DNA of 64,000 nt from Lamellibrachia satsuma (GCA_033239005.1 BSQZ01000005.1:13121001-13185000); one strand, 5' to 3'; positions 30,223 to 49,840 are shown, numbered from the stretch's first letter. The notes: generated by a model not told the origin, from the sequence alone. A program made the numbers and translations.

Positions 30223-30970
30223 GTGCTTTGCGCAGTTCCCGCATTATAAGCATAATACAACTTGTATTAATCGATTAATTCGTATTACAGTTTGGCGTTT
30301 GGTATGTTACAATATGTCGAAAACTAAACTGACATTCGCATGGCGGATGTAGATTTATCGTAGGGGTATACGCGGCACATTTTGCCGTAACTGCATTGCT
30401 CATTAAATGTTTATATTTCACCGTTGGTTGTTCGTTGCTGTTTGCTGTGTTCTTCAGTAGCACATTTGTCGATGACACTCCAGCGCTAAGACCCGTCAGA
30501 AGATAATAAACGATTCAATTATTTAAAAACAACTTCAAAGTTCCGACTGAAATCTTACAGCAGTTCAACAATATTCATAAAGTGGTCTTTCGTGAGAAAA
30601 AGAATCTTTCAGCGTCAAACGTACGTGGATGTTTCGGTGAGCATATTGAAGAACAACACCCGCCACGACCTTCTCTTGACACCCACAAGTCACGTACGTT
30701 TACTGAATTTATATTATGACAAACTATTACATTATTTGCAATTGGGCCCAATCGAAACTCTGCCAAAAAGGGGGACAAAAGTTACTCCGGCCCTCTATAC
30801 TATGACATATGGCTATTCACGCTTCGCAAGTTACCCGATCTAACGATCAAAGAAAATGTTGTCGACCAGTTTAACCAAAGTACGTCTCTTATATTAAACT
30901 GATAATACATATTCCTTAAACTTTCACACACTACACTACAACATCAACGACCCCGATTCGTGACGGACTA
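30223..30970. other. Spacer between two minisatellites
   Basis: No gene recognised. Confidence 0.4.
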
Positions 30971-30971
30971 A

Positions 30972-33900
30972 ATGAGGAGGGAACTTTAACACATTCTGGT
31001 TGTTGTCAATCGTGGAGGGGACCTTAATACTTTCTGGATGTTGTCTATTTGGGAGGGAACTTTAATACATTCTGGTTGTTGTCTATTGGGGAAGGAACTT
31101 TAACACATTCTGGTTGTTGTCTATTGAGGAGGGAACTTTAACACACTCTGGTTGTTGTCTATTGAGGAGGAAACTTTAACACATTCTGGTTGTTGTCTAT
31201 TGAGGAGGGAACTTTAACACATTCTGGTTGTTGTCTATTGAGGAGGAAACTTTAACACATTCTGGTTGTTGTCAATCGAGGAGGGAACTTTAACACATTC
31301 TGGCTGTTGTCTATTGAGGAGGAAACTTTAACACATTTTGGTTGTTGTTAATTGAGGAAGGAACTTTAACACATTCTGGTTGTTGTCAATCGAGGAGGGA
31401 ACTTTCACACATTCTGGTTGTTGTTTATTGAGGAGGAAACTTTAACACATTCTGGCTGTTGTCAATCGAGGAGGGAACTTTAACACATTCTGGCTGTTGT
31501 CTATTGAGGAGGAAACTTTAACACATTCTGGCTGTTGTCAATCGAGGAGGGAACTTTAACACATTCTGGCTGTTGTCTATTGAGGAGGAAACTTTAACAC
31601 ATTCTGGTTGTTGTCTATTGGGGAAGGAACTTTAACACATTCTGTTTGTTGTCAATTGAGGAAGGAACTTTAACACATTCTGGTTGTTGTCTATTGGGGA
31701 AGGAACTTTAACACATTCTGTTTGTTGTCAATTGAGGAAAGAACTTTAACACATTCTGGTTGTTGTCTATTGAGGAGGAAACTTTAACACATTCCGGTTG
31801 TTGTCTATTGGGGAAGGAACTTTAACACATTCTGGTTGTTGTCTATTGAGGAAGGAACTTTAACACATTCTGGTTGTTGTCTATTGAGGAGGAAACTTTA
31901 ACACATTCTGGTTGTTGTCTATTGGGGAAGGAACTTTAACACATTATGTTTGTTGTCAATTGAGGAGTGAACTTTAACACATTCTGGTTGTTGTCTATTG
32001 AGGAGGAAACTTTAACACATTATGGTTGTTGTCTATTGAGGAGGAAACTTTAACACATTCTGGTTGTTGTCTATTGGGGAAGGAACTTTAACACATTCTG
32101 GTTGTTGTCTATTGGGGAAGGAACTTTAACACATTCTGTTTGTTGTCAATTGAGGAAGGAACTTTAACACATTCTGTTTGTTGTCAATTGAGGAGGGAAC
32201 TTTAACACATTCTGGCTGTTGTCTATTGAGGAGGAAACTTTAACACATTCTGGCTGTTGTCTATTGAGGAGGAAACTTTAACACATTCTGGTTGTTGTCT
32301 ATTGGGGAAGGAACTTTAACACATTCTGTTTGTTGTCAATTGAGGAAGGAACTTTAACACATTCTGGTTGTTGTCTATTGGGGAAGGAACTTTAACACAT
32401 TCTGTTTGTTGTCAATTGAGGAAGGAACTTTAACACATTCTGGTTGTTGTCTATTGAGGAGGAAACTTTAACACATTCTGGTTGTTGTCTATTGGGGAAG
32501 GAACTTTAACACATTCTGGTTGTTGTCTATTGAGGAAGGAACTTTAACACATTCTGGTTGTTGTCTATTGAGGAGGAAACTTTAACACATTCTGGTTGTT
32601 GTCTATTGGGGAAGGAACTTTAACACATTATGTTTGTTGTCAATTGGGGAGTGAACTTTAACACATTCTGGTTGTTGTCTATTGAGGAGGAAACTTTAAC
32701 ACATTATGGTTGTTGTCTATTGAGGAGGAAACTTTAACACATTCTGGTTGTTGTCTATTGGGGAAGGAACTTTAACACATTCTGTTTGTTGTCAATTGAG
32801 GAGGGAACTTTAACACATTCTGGTTGTTGTCTATTGGTGAAGGAACTTTAACACATTCTGTTTGTTGTCAATTGAGGAGGGAACTTTAACACATTCTGGT
32901 TGTTGTCTATTGAGGAGGAAACTTTAACACATTCAGGTTGTTGTCTATTGGGGAAGGAACTTTAACACATTCTGGTTGTTGTCTATTGGGGAAGAAGCTT
33001 TAACACATTCTGTTTGTTGTCAATTGAGGAAGGAACTTTAATACATTCTGGTTGTTGTCTATTGGGGAAGAAGCTTTAACACATTCTGTTTGTTGTCAAT
33101 TGAGGAAGAAACTTTAACACATTCTGGTTGTTGTCAATCGAGGAGGGAACTTTAATACATTCTGGTTGTTGTCTATTGGGGAAGAAGCTTTAACACATTC
33201 TGTTTGTTGTCAATTGAGGAAGGAACTTTAACACATTCTGGTTGTTGTCAATCGAGGAGGGAACTTTAATACATTCTGGTTGTTGTCTATTTGGGAAGAA
33301 GCTTTAACACATTCTGTTTGTTGTCAATTGAGGAAGGAACTTTAACACATTCTGGTTGTTGTCAATCGGGAGGGAACTTTAATACATTCTGGTTGTTGTC
33401 TATTGGGGAAGAAGCTTTAACACATTCTGTTTGTTGTCAATTGAGGAAGGAACTTTAACACATTCTGGTTGTTGTCAATCGAGGAGGGAACTTTAACACA
33501 TTCTGGTTGTTGTCTATTGGGGAAGAAGCTTTAACACATTCTGGTTGTTGTCTATTGAGGAAGGAACTTTAACACATTCTGGTTGTTGTCTATTGAGGAG
33601 GAAACTTTAACACATTCTGGTTGTTGTCTATTGGGGAAGGAACTTTAACACATTCTGTTTGTTGTCAATTGAGGAAGGAACTTTAACATATTCTGGCTGT
33701 TGTCTATTGGGGAAGGAACTTTAACACATTCTGTTTGTTGTCAATTGAGGAAGGAACTTTAACACATTCTGGTTGTTGTCTATTGGGGAAGGAACTTTAA
33801 CACATTCTGTTTGTTGTCAATTGAGGAAGGAACTTTAACACATTCTGTTTGTTGTCAATTGAGGAGGGAACTTTAACACATTCTGGTTGTTGTCTATTGA

Positions 33901-35000
33901 GGAGGAAACTTTAACACATTCTGGTTGTTGTCTATTGAGGAGGAAACTTTAACACATTCTGGTTGTTGTCTATTAGGGAAGGAACTTTAACACATTCTGG
34001 TTGTTTTCTGTTGGGGAAGGAACTTTAACACATTATGTTTGTTGTCAATTGAGGAAGGAACTTTAACACATTCTGGTTGTTGTCAATTGAGGAGGGAACT
34101 TTAACACATTCTGGCTGTTGTCTATTGAGGAGGAAACTTTAAAACATTCTGGTTGTTGTCTATTGGGGAAGGAACTTTAACACATTCTGGTTGTTGTCTA
34201 TTGGGTAAGGAACTTTAACACATTCTGTTTGTTGTCAATTGAGGAGGGAACTTTAACACATTCTGGTTGTTGTCTATTGGGGAAGGAACTTTAACACATT
34301 CTGTTTGTTGTCAATTGAGGAAGGAACTTTAACACATTCTGGTTGTTGTCTATTGGTGAAGGAACTTTAACACATTCTGTTTGTTGTCAATTGAGGAGGG
34401 AACTTTAACACATTCTGGTTGTTGTCTATTGAGGAGGAAACTTTAACACATTCAGGTTGTTGTCTATTGGGGAAGGAACTTTAACACATTCTGGTTGTTG
34501 TCTATTGGGGAAGGAGCTTTAACACATTCTGTTTGTTGTCAATTGAGGAAGGAACTTTAATACATTCTGGTTGTTGTCAATCGAGGAGGGAACTTTAATA
34601 CATTCTGGTTGTTGTCAATTGAGGAGGGAACTTTAACACATTCTGGCTGTTGTCAATTGAGGAGGGAATTTTAATGCATTCTGGTTGTTGTCAATTGAGG
34701 AGGGAACTTTAACACATTCTGGTTGTTGTCTATTAGGGAAGGAACTTTAACACATTCTGGTTGTTGTCTATTGGAGAAGGAACTCTAACACATTCTGTTT
34801 GTTGTCAATTGAGGAGGGAACTTTAACACATTCTGGCTGTTGTCAATTGAGGAGGGAACTTTAACACATTCTGGTTGTTGTCAATTGAGGAGGGAACTTT
34901 AACACATTCTGGTTGTTGTCTATTGAGGAGGGAACTTTAATACATCCTCGTTGTTATCAACTGAGGAGTGAATTTTAATATATTCTGGCTGTTGTCAATT
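30972..35000. repeat. 38-bp satellite array, about 106 copies (4 kb)
   Basis: Unit GAGGAGGGAACTTTAACACA followed by TTCTGGTTGTTGTCAATC. Units fall into recurring types (CTATTGGGGAAGG, CAATTGAGGAAGG, CTATTGAGGAGGA, GTTTGTTGTC versus GGTTGTTGTC) in repeated order, so multi-unit blocks are duplicated as well. It lacks unrelated spacers and is not a CRISPR array. Confidence 0.98.
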
Positions 35001-35040
35001 GCATCAAACGACGGACACCTATTTTGGGTTGATGCCACTA

Positions 35041-35046
35041 TTTATT
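35041..35046 (-). terminator. Possible polyadenylation signal of the GPCR gene
   Basis: AATAAA on the minus strand about 400 nt downstream of the GPCR stop and just outside the satellite array. Use is unproven. Confidence 0.3.
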
Positions 35047-35444
35047 TCCTAGTGACAATCGTCAAAATATTTTACGAAATAAATTAAGCTGAATACATAA
35101 TAGCGATTACACTGTCTTCAATAACCTACATAACTATCAATCAAACAAGAAAACGTGCTTCTACCAATACACCACCTTTGCAAGAATAACCGTATCGTTG
35201 TTCTGGAGAAAACAACACCGCCACATGAATATTCTGTTTTCTTAGGCATCGTCATCTCGTTGATAAAATATAAAATCCACTAAGCTATTGTTTAAAAGTA
35301 CTGCATTAAAGTTACCAGCCATTGCGAACCGGCGACTTCCATGGCACCACTTTCGTGTGATACAAGACAATAAAATAGTGGTATGAATCTTTCTGGTGTT
35401 TTGCTCAACATTCGACGGCGCGTTGCAATTCTCACAAATGGCGG

Positions 35445-36554
35445 CTATGTCCAGACGTTCTTGACGCCAATGCGGATGTTGTCTGGAGCAAGAGAGCCGT
35501 CTGCCGGGCCGGTGGGGTCGAGCGGCTGGGGACAGCGGACTGATTGGGCGAGGTCGGCGCGGTAGTCGCTGAGTGCCAACAGTGAAGGACTCTTGATGCT
35601 GTAGGCCGAGATCTCGAGGACGTCCGACTCGGTGTGGCGACCACACGAGACGACGCCGTGCAGGGTCTGTTTGAACTTGCGGTTGTAGACGCCGTACATG
35701 AACGGGTTGACGGTACAGGAGAGCAGGGAGATGAAGGCGACAGCGACGACGGCGGCCTGCGACGGTGCCTCTCCCGGTACCATCAGTCGCACCATTAGCG
35801 CCAGTCGGGAGAGCCAACTAAGAAAACAGCAGGCGACGAGGATAGCAAGCAGGCGGAATGTCTTAAGAAAGGCCGTGTCTACCTCAGTGATGGCGCCGTC
35901 GCCAATACACCGATGAAGTCCGACCGGTTCCATTATCGCCCGCTCCATGTTGTACACGCGGATCTGGGTGGTGCGCATGCGCACCATACGCCAGATACGG
36001 GCAAAGCAGAAGCCGCTTCCGGCGAGCGGAAGCAGGATTCCCCACGCGGCGGCGAACTGCGCGTAGCCGTCCAACACTACCCAGTCGACATCACAAGTCT
36101 CGTGCGGCGTGACGTAGATGAAGTGTCCCCAGCCAATGAGCGGCAACGCGGCAACGAACATGGCGTGCGCCGCTCCGTAGGCGATGCTAAACATGACCGA
36201 CCCGCGCGATACCTGGTGGAGGTAGTTGATGGGACTCGAGACGAACCTGTGTCGGTCGTAGAGCAGCAGCGTGAAGGCCACGCAGTCCGTCACGCCCGTC
36301 GTCATCTCGAAGAACCCCGACGCGACACATATGACGTCACTTCCGCTGGCGGCCGGCCCGGCCATGACGACAAGGATGCGCGCGAGCACGACGAATGCGC
36401 GGAGACAGTCGCACCCGAGGAGGTTAATCACGAAGGCGTTCTGACGCGAGCGGAACAGACCGCTCCGAAGGAGGATGAACAGCACGAAACCGTTGACGAT
36501 AAGGATGAAGACGCACTGGACGAGCACCGGCGTCCACATGACCGGGTCGGCCAT
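35445..36554 (-). CDS. Intronless rhodopsin-class GPCR, opsin-like but without the retinal lysine
   Basis: 369 residues, seven hydrophobic segments. Start ATG at 36554 is the first after an in-frame TGA (36573-36575). Family marks: N21 in TM1 (IVNGF), D49 in NLLGCD of TM2, C76 and C154 for the disulfide, D100-R101-H102 in place of DRY, P176 in TM5, NPFMY at 283-287 in TM7 followed by NRKFKQ. Loop 2 reads PLIGWGHFIY and CDVDW, very like the Opn5/RGR/peropsin group, and NAFVINLLGCD suits opsins. The position of opsin Lys296 (7.43) is Leu277, so no retinal Schiff base is possible. TM6 has FLSWLSRLA instead of CWxP. It acts in a membrane; ligand and G protein are unknown. High GC content and an intact frame argue for a live gene. 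Confidence 0.85.
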   Translation of the reverse strand: MADPVMWTPVLVQCVFILIVNGFVLFILLRSGLFRSRQNAFVINLLGCDCLRAFVVLARILVVMAGPAASGSDVICVASGFFEMTTGVTDCVAFTLLLYDRHRFVSSPINYLHQVSRGSVMFSIAYGAAHAMFVAALPLIGWGHFIYVTPHETCDVDWVVLDGYAQFAAAWGILLPLAGSGFCFARIWRMVRMRTTQIRVYNMERAIMEPVGLHRCIGDGAITEVDTAFLKTFRLLAILVACCFLSWLSRLALMVRLMVPGEAPSQAAVVAVAFISLLSCTVNPFMYGVYNRKFKQTLHGVVSCGRHTESDVLEISAYSIKSPSLLALSDYRADLAQSVRCPQPLDPTGPADGSLAPDNIRIGVKNVWT

Positions 36555-36599
36555 GGCGTCGTCTACTGCAGGTCAAGCCACGCAGGTAGCACTCAGACG

Positions 36600-37560
36600 A
36601 ATTCTAAACAAAATCGATAAACAGGCCCGGATTTTTGTTCCTTGTAAGAGAGTATTTGTCCGTGATTCCCGAATGGTTCTTGCGCGATCTCATCCCGTGA
36701 CCACAGTTCACAGAACACGGTTCATGGACGACATGTGTCCGGTAAAGTAACGAGCGCCAAGACGTGACGATTCAACGAAGTTAACGTTGCCAAACGTGTT
36801 TACCCAGCGAAAAAGAAATTTCTAATTCAGGAATAGCTATCAAGTATCTGTGCGCTGTTACCGCACCGCAAAATAACTCACGCTTGACACGATGTTTTCC
36901 TTTCGTGCAGTTAGCGAGATTCCTTCTGCACTCTTACAGACCAACTGTCTTGCGGAGAGGGCTTCACATCCCGCACGTACCTCCTTTATCGTCATCACGA
37001 TGCCGTCGCTGTTCGTCCACACTCGTCACTGCTGCACCAGTGTCAAATATAAACAATTATGTGCATCGCACACACGCCCAACGTTCCTACGTGCATCAAA
37101 CTCATGAACGTCTTTAGCTGGAACGCCTGTGTGTGCAATGTGCACGCCACACTGACATCAATTATTCACGGCTACACCCAAGTTTACATTGCGTTGCTAG
37201 GAAGCCGAGAAATCGTCAAGCACAGCAACGCCTCAAGTCGTGCGTTAATTTGAACTAGAGATGGATTAGTTCAACATAAATGACTCTAGTACCGATCGAT
37301 TGCTTATATCAACTAATCATGATTACGTTTTAGCCAGCAGACATGTGAACAACTGGGATGGTTGTTAATGTAAAGATACAAGCCTGGTATATGGTAGGCT
37401 TGTAGAGCATGTCTAAAGGAAATGTTTAGGTGTAGGGCCTTCGCATATTTCCCAATAACGGCAATATCAATCACTTTCCAAAATGGCCCTAAACTAATTT
37501 AATTGCGATTAATTGCTAATATGCATTAATGTAACCGTGCATACTTGCTGCACGGTCATG
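36600..37560. other. Upstream region of the GPCR, no gene seen
   Basis: Moderately GC-rich near 36900-37050. No recognisable exon, and no TATA box that can be tied to the GPCR start. Confidence 0.4.
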
Positions 37561-37569
37561 CTGAGTGAT

Positions 37570-38045
37570 GTATAATGCCCCCACATGACCATCTGATAGA
37601 GAATCCTTCAGCCCTGCGGGGCTGGGTGGTGTCTGGTCCTGAGACGGTTCGAATAAATGGCGAGTTCGAAGCCTCAATTAAGAAGAAACACAAGACAGAT
37701 CTGTTGCACCATGAGCAGATTCAACATACGTATGGTGTATCCGTGCGAGACGTCAAATCGTTCACCGACATCAGAAGATATACTGGGACATTCGTTCATC
37801 GATAAATGCAGTGACGTCATTGTACTGGACAGCGGATTGAACACCTTGGACAAGAGCAGTATGACAACTACATCGCTGACCCCACCTAGAAGAACAAACT
37901 ACCCTCTTTAGTCGGCGCTTCAACCAGAGAGACGTCGAGAAGACATACATCTGCAGCTGTCTTTCTTGAGGAGCGATTGCTCTCTTTTCTCAAGTCTACC
38001 GCTGATACGAGATAGATACCTGGACTAATTATTTAAAAATAAAAA
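37570..38045 (+). pseudogene. Frameshifted remnant of a transposon-associated uncharacterised protein family
   Basis: Across at least two frames the sequence reads GWVVSGPETVRINGEFEASI, LLHHEQIQHTYGVSVRDVKS, then GHSFIDKCSDVIVLDS, SSMTTTSL and PRRTNYPLF. The order (VSGPE..R...EFE; HHEQ; VK.; MG..F....D...LD; K.N.LPLF) matches uncharacterised proteins found in many copies in molluscs and cnidarians. This is from memory of the family; its function is not known to me. Frameshifts and a missing C-terminus make it a relic. Confidence 0.45.
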
Positions 38046-38049
38046 CCGG

Positions 38050-39790
38050 ACATTCCCAAATTAGCAACGTGAGAACAGGAATGAAATCTCCCCTGATACG
38101 TTGTTGTGAAGATCTGATCCCTGAGCAAGAGATTGCCACAGCAGAAGTCATTATTTGCGAAGGGTCGCAAACTGTAATACGCTGCGGCTTGGCCATGCCA
38201 CAACTATGCAACTCAAGCGTTCCTGCCATTAATTGATTCCCAGTTGCAACCAGCCAGATGGAAGATCTCGTGTGGAGTGAGCACCTTCCAGGGTGACAAT
38301 GCAGTGCACGAAGCAAGATGAGAACGGAGTTCGGAGAGGCGTGCTGCCAAGCAATTCAGTTCCTCAAACATTGAGTGAGTTTCTGGAATTAATGAAAGCA
38401 ATTGTGCTAATGCCACTCCTAGCAACACGAGCAGTAGCCACGGACATGTCGCTTTACCAATGTTCCGTGCATTCACGCATTTGGGTGTATAGCGGGAAAG
38501 AATGCGTCATACACTTGGTAAGCCTGGCCAGTTGAGTTCCTAGATTGTAATCATGAATTTCTCAAAAAGGAGAATTTCACAAAGATAGCACCATACAGTA
38601 TCATTGTGGGTAACATTACTTCAGGGCAGTTGATGGTATATGCATGACAATCTTATGATCAAGTAAAACCTGATTTTTTTACCTTATAAATCAGCATCAT
38701 TCACTATGACTAGTATCAGCTGCGGAGTTCACAGAACCGACATATACTTAAGACAGTTTTTATTAATTTATTACTATTATTGCATATTTTATATCTTTGA
38801 TAACACACATATCAAAATAGAAAGAAATCTGCTTAAACCTGTGAACCCCAACACAGCGGTTGTCTGGTTTCTTTTTATAAAATGTTTTATCCAAAGGAAG
38901 TAGTTTTGCTGCCAGTGTTGTGCGTTCATCGGGTGCATATTGAATATCAATCTATCACCTTAGATTAAATCCACTCGTGAATTTGCAGGTACACGCACAG
39001 ACAAACTGCAGAAACAAACAGTTAAATTAACAACATAATTCCGAAAGACTATCAACCAGTGCAAAGCTTGTAACAATAAAGTCAAAGACTGCATTGAAAT
39101 ATTTACAAGTTAAAGATATGAGTATGGGGTGCAGGAAGGGTGTGATCCCAATACCCCACCACTCTGCCCCTACCACAAGAGGGAAATGGGAAGAACAGAT
39201 GAAGACAAGCCTATTGTTACTGTTACTAGCGAGTGAAGATTACCATTCAACAAGAAATAGAATGATGATATACAAATTCTGGACAAAACAATATTTTCTT
39301 CATATACTGACTTGTATGGATACCATTTCCACAGAGTCTGCCAGCTTTGCTGTCTACTGCTGTACGTAGCAGTGTCGGTGAGCTTTGTTTTGTCCATTTT
39401 TGTATATAAGCCAGTTTTTCATCTAGCGGCGCTGTCTCTACTTGTCCTCCAGAGGGCCTTGTGGCATTTTTGAACGGGTGTTGTGTTGGGTGACATGATC
39501 AAATTATCTACTGTACCTTGACATAATTCTAGTCCCAGCCGCTTACAGTGCTCAGGAGTTTTAGATTTCCTTTGCGTGTCTTTTTGTTTGTTATGTATGT
39601 TAGTGTATTGACGACAGTTCATATAAAAAGAAAGTTGAGAGGTTCTATTATATAATTTGCTATGGTTGGTGGAGTTTTCATGACCCTCTTATTCAGTATC
39701 AAACTAAACCAATCTAAAAACTGGATGATAGGGAGAATTTTACTTCTGCATTCGTGGGAAACGAGTCAAGAAATAATGGTTTTGAAATAG
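38050..39790. other. AT-rich spacer, no gene seen
   Basis: Possibly more of the decayed element at 37570 in its first 300 bp. Short frames lack family features. Confidence 0.35.
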
Positions 39791-39798
39791 TTTTTAAG

Positions 39799-39799
<1 letters not shown>

Positions 39800-39845
<46 letters not shown>

Positions 39846-39862
39846 TGTGTGTGTGTGTGTTT
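39800..39862. repeat. TGCG/TG microsatellite
   Basis: TG, then about 10 TGCG units, then TG. Confidence 0.95.
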
Positions 39863-40009
39863 CAAAACAGGTAAATCATGGTAAACACTAGTAAAATGCC
39901 ATGATATACCAAGGAAGCCATGGTATGCCATGTTGTTTTGAAAAAGGGAATACCATGGTGTTTTGAACCAGATAAACCATGGTTTATCACGATTTACCTG
40001 TTTCAAAAC
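39860..40009. repeat. 150-bp foldback (inverted repeat)
   Basis: GTTTCAAAACAGGTAAATCA at the left end pairs with GATTTACCTGTTTCAAAAC at the right end. Many CCATGG/CATGG palindromes lie within. Probably a small non-autonomous element. Confidence 0.75.
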
Positions 40010-40039
40010 ACGATGGTATTTACCATGGAATACGATGGC

Positions 40040-40350
40040 ATATTTTCATAAGAGTTTTGAGGATATTGATAGGATTATGTTCTTCAAACTTAAAGAAGGC
40101 AGTAGAACCAGAGGACACAAAGCAGCATTAGTTAAGGAACAGCGTAGGTTGGACATGAGGAAGTACTCATTCTCACAGAGGGTGATAAATGAACCGAACA
40201 AACTGTCAAATGATCGTGCTAAACTTAGTAGTGTGAATATGTTTAAAAATTAAATTAACATATATCTAATAAGGGCGGGCTATAAATAGATGATTAAATT
40301 GCTGAACTTTCGATAAGCTGATAACTTCCTTGTCCACTTGCCATCTCAAA
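40040..40350 (+). mobile_element. 5'-truncated LINE 3' end
   Basis: Encodes FEDIDRIMFFKLKEGSRTRG and LDMRKYSFSQRVINEPNKLS, then SVNMFKN and a stop: the C-terminus of the LINE family seen at 16 and 61.8 kb. The tail TTCCTTGTCCACTTGCCATC is shared with 62178-62197. Confidence 0.85.
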
Positions 40351-40569
40351 TATACAAAGTAAGATTGTGTGACATATGATGCTGCCACTGGGTGGGTAAT
40401 ATAAGATTTATATGTAATACTGATAGTATCCGCCTGGTGGCGCTCATCAATTCCTGATTTCAACATGGCCGGATGTTGTTTGTTTTTGGAACCGACAAAT
40501 CGTGCTTTGTTGTCGGTCTAACCATGGTCTAAGCCGACCGTATTAACTACAAGCAAATTCGGATATACA

Positions 40570-47068
<6,499 letters not shown>

Positions 47069-47069
47069 G

Positions 47070-49495
47070 TAAGTACAAAGAACAGTTTTGTATTACGTCA
47101 CGCCAAGTCATAATTGTAAATATTTACCCTGCTGTATAATGGCTTAAATGCTTGGTAGTATAGAGTTAATTTAAACATTAAACTACAGTGTCTTGAAAAC
47201 AAATTATCTGCGGTCATCAAAGCTGTCAGGCTTGCACAATAAATGCAGATCATTTCAGAAACTTTGAGTTGCTTTGCATTAAGCAACAACTCATAGTGTT
47301 GATGTTTGCACTTGAAATTACATTAGAATTCATGTTTGTACAAAGCCTTGTGCTTCAGACCAGCTAGCATGCTCTCACGCACACAGAGCACAGCCGATAT
47401 ACAGGAAATCGCTAGGTGACTCACTGATTTATAAGTCTGCAGTGGTGATTCTGCATGGTGCTGCAGTACTTTGGATGGCTTTATTTGAGAGTGCTCCATA
47501 ATAATGTGAAGGGGCTCTGGGTGTCAGTTTTGGTGTTTATTTACTGATGTCACAGATGGTTACTCCTGCAGTGTTTTGCACCAACATAATGCTGCATACA
47601 TTGTTGGGTTCTATAGGAAAGTGGTCTCTGGCTAAGGGAAAATATCAAGTTGTGTTGTAACTTTCCGCTTAAAATGTCCATCTTTAAAAAAATGGATACA
47701 AAGGCTTTATCTGTTGCTGCACCAACATTGTGGAATTAATTCCCCATCAGTGTTAAATCAGCAGAAAACCTGGCTTTCCTGATGTGTATCTTTGCTCTGC
47801 CCATCTATTCATTCACTAATCACTAATATTTTATTGATGTATGGAACTTGGCTATCCAACAATTTTGGCTCATTGTAAATTTTCTTTATTATATTCAGGA
47901 CTAGAAATAGTGATGATTCATTTTTACATTCTTTTTCTGGCTTACTAGTTTTAGAACACATTTTTGCAGTATGTATATTTTGGAAATATTTATTCTGTAA
48001 AATGAAAGATTATTTTGAGTACATGGGCATGTTAATAAGCACCTTAATTGAACCAGGAATGTTAGTGTTTGCTATAGCATAAACATCTTCTGGAAATGGG
48101 TTTAGTGGGAATCTAAGGAAAGATGTGCCTCATCCCCTAGTTGACTTGTTTATATTGGGAAGTTTAATTGGGCTATAAATCACCTAGCTGTTATCCAAGG
48201 TCCCAGGTCCCTAGCTTTCCCTGATCTCTGGTTTCACTGCTCCCTATTTGCAGGCAGGATGATGTTTGTTTACTGCCTATATGACATGTAAAGTGGTACG
48301 TGTATGTGCCGGGTTTTCCTTTTTTGTTATCAAGTTTTCAATGTGGAAATGAAAAAGACACACATCGTTCGTATTTCATTTTCAAATATGCTATAAGAAA
48401 ACCGAAAAAATTAATACTAACTGCTATAACCGCTTTTTGTAATATTAGTTTGAAAAACAACATAAAGAACAGTTTTATCGTTTTCACTGCATCAGATCAA
48501 AAAACGAAAAGTGACTACAGCGCCACTAATTTTTCGTTCTAGCATCTGCTTTGTTGATGTGCTAAGTGGCCACATACATAATCTAGTCACACAGCATAGT
48601 TACACAACGTTATGCAAGCGTGCGTTTGTGTGCGCATGTATGCACGCATCATGTATGCACGCATCATGTATGTATGTATTAATCTATGTATGAATGTGTG
48701 TGTGCGTGCATGCATGTGTATGTTATGTGCATGTTTGTGGTTGCTTAGCTCTTACACAAATATGCATGCATGCACGCACACACGTACGTATGTATGTATG
48801 CATACATGTTATATATGCTATGCATGTTATGTTATGCTATGCTATGTGCATATACATTTTTATTATTATGTGTTTGGCTGCTTAGCACATCAACGAAACA
48901 GATGCCAGAATGAAAAACAAAAAACTAGTGGCGTTGCAGTAATTTTTCGATCTGGTGCAGTAAAAGCGAAAAACAGTTTGTTGTATCTTCATGTTGTTTT
49001 TTCTAAATTATACTACAAAAACCATGCATAACATTTTGTATTAATTTTTCTTTGTTCATACGTCAAATTTGAAAACGAAAAACGAACTTTGTGTGCCTTT
49101 TTATTCGCTTTTACGTTTCAAATTTGAAAACGAAAAGGAAAAGACAGCACGTACACATACCCAAGGCACATACACAGACCCAAAGCCCCTCTCAACTTGG
49201 TACCTTTTATATTTCATAGAATTAGGAGGTTTTATATTTGCCAGAAGGTTGCAGTCTCATCCGGGATATTGGCATTGACCAAAGAATCTCTGTTTCAGTA
49301 CATCCTAAAAACAAAGTTAGTCAGTCAGAGTTTGAGTTTTTAATATTGTGTAGGTCATTCCTATTAATAATAGTAAATCATGTAAGCATTATCAAATATT
49401 TGTAGATAAATATAAATCCTAATTTGTGTCATTGGAATGGGTAGAATGGCTTCCCTTTGTAGCAACACATTGGAATGCCATAAATGTATCTACGA
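47070..49495. other. Downstream intron or intergenic DNA with a tetranucleotide patch
   Basis: No exon recognised. A patch of ATGT/ATGC/ACGC repeats lies at about 48610-48850. Two ATTTGAAAACGAAAA phrases occur near 49070 and 49120. Confidence 0.4.
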
Positions 49496-49499
49496 GGCA

Positions 49500-49840
49500 C
49501 ACATACTACACACTGTACACAGCATGTACTCATTAGGCACACATGCTACACACTGTACACAGCATGTACTCATTAGGCACACATACTACACACTGTACAC
49601 AGCATGTACTCACAAGGTACACATGCTACACACTGTACGCAGCATGTACTCACAAGGCACACATGCTACACACTGCATACAACATGTACCCACAAGGCAC
49701 GCATGCTACACACTACACAACATGTACTCACAAGGCACACATGCTACATACTGTACACAGCATGTACAAGGCACACCTGCTACACATTGTACACAGCATG
49801 TACCCACAAGGCACACATGCTACACACTGTACACAGCACA
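49500..49840. repeat. 40-bp minisatellite, about 8.5 copies
   Basis: Unit GGCACACATGCTACACACTG plus TACACAGCATGTACTCACAA. Because 40 is not a multiple of three, all three frames read through it. Confidence 0.96.

Noticed and set aside
30972..35000. CRISPR-like repeat array
   Set aside because: Units are directly joined with no unique spacers, and the DNA is eukaryotic.
35913..36620. 235-codon plus-strand frame
   Set aside because: Antisense shadow of the GPCR; the GPCR strand has seven membrane segments and family motifs.
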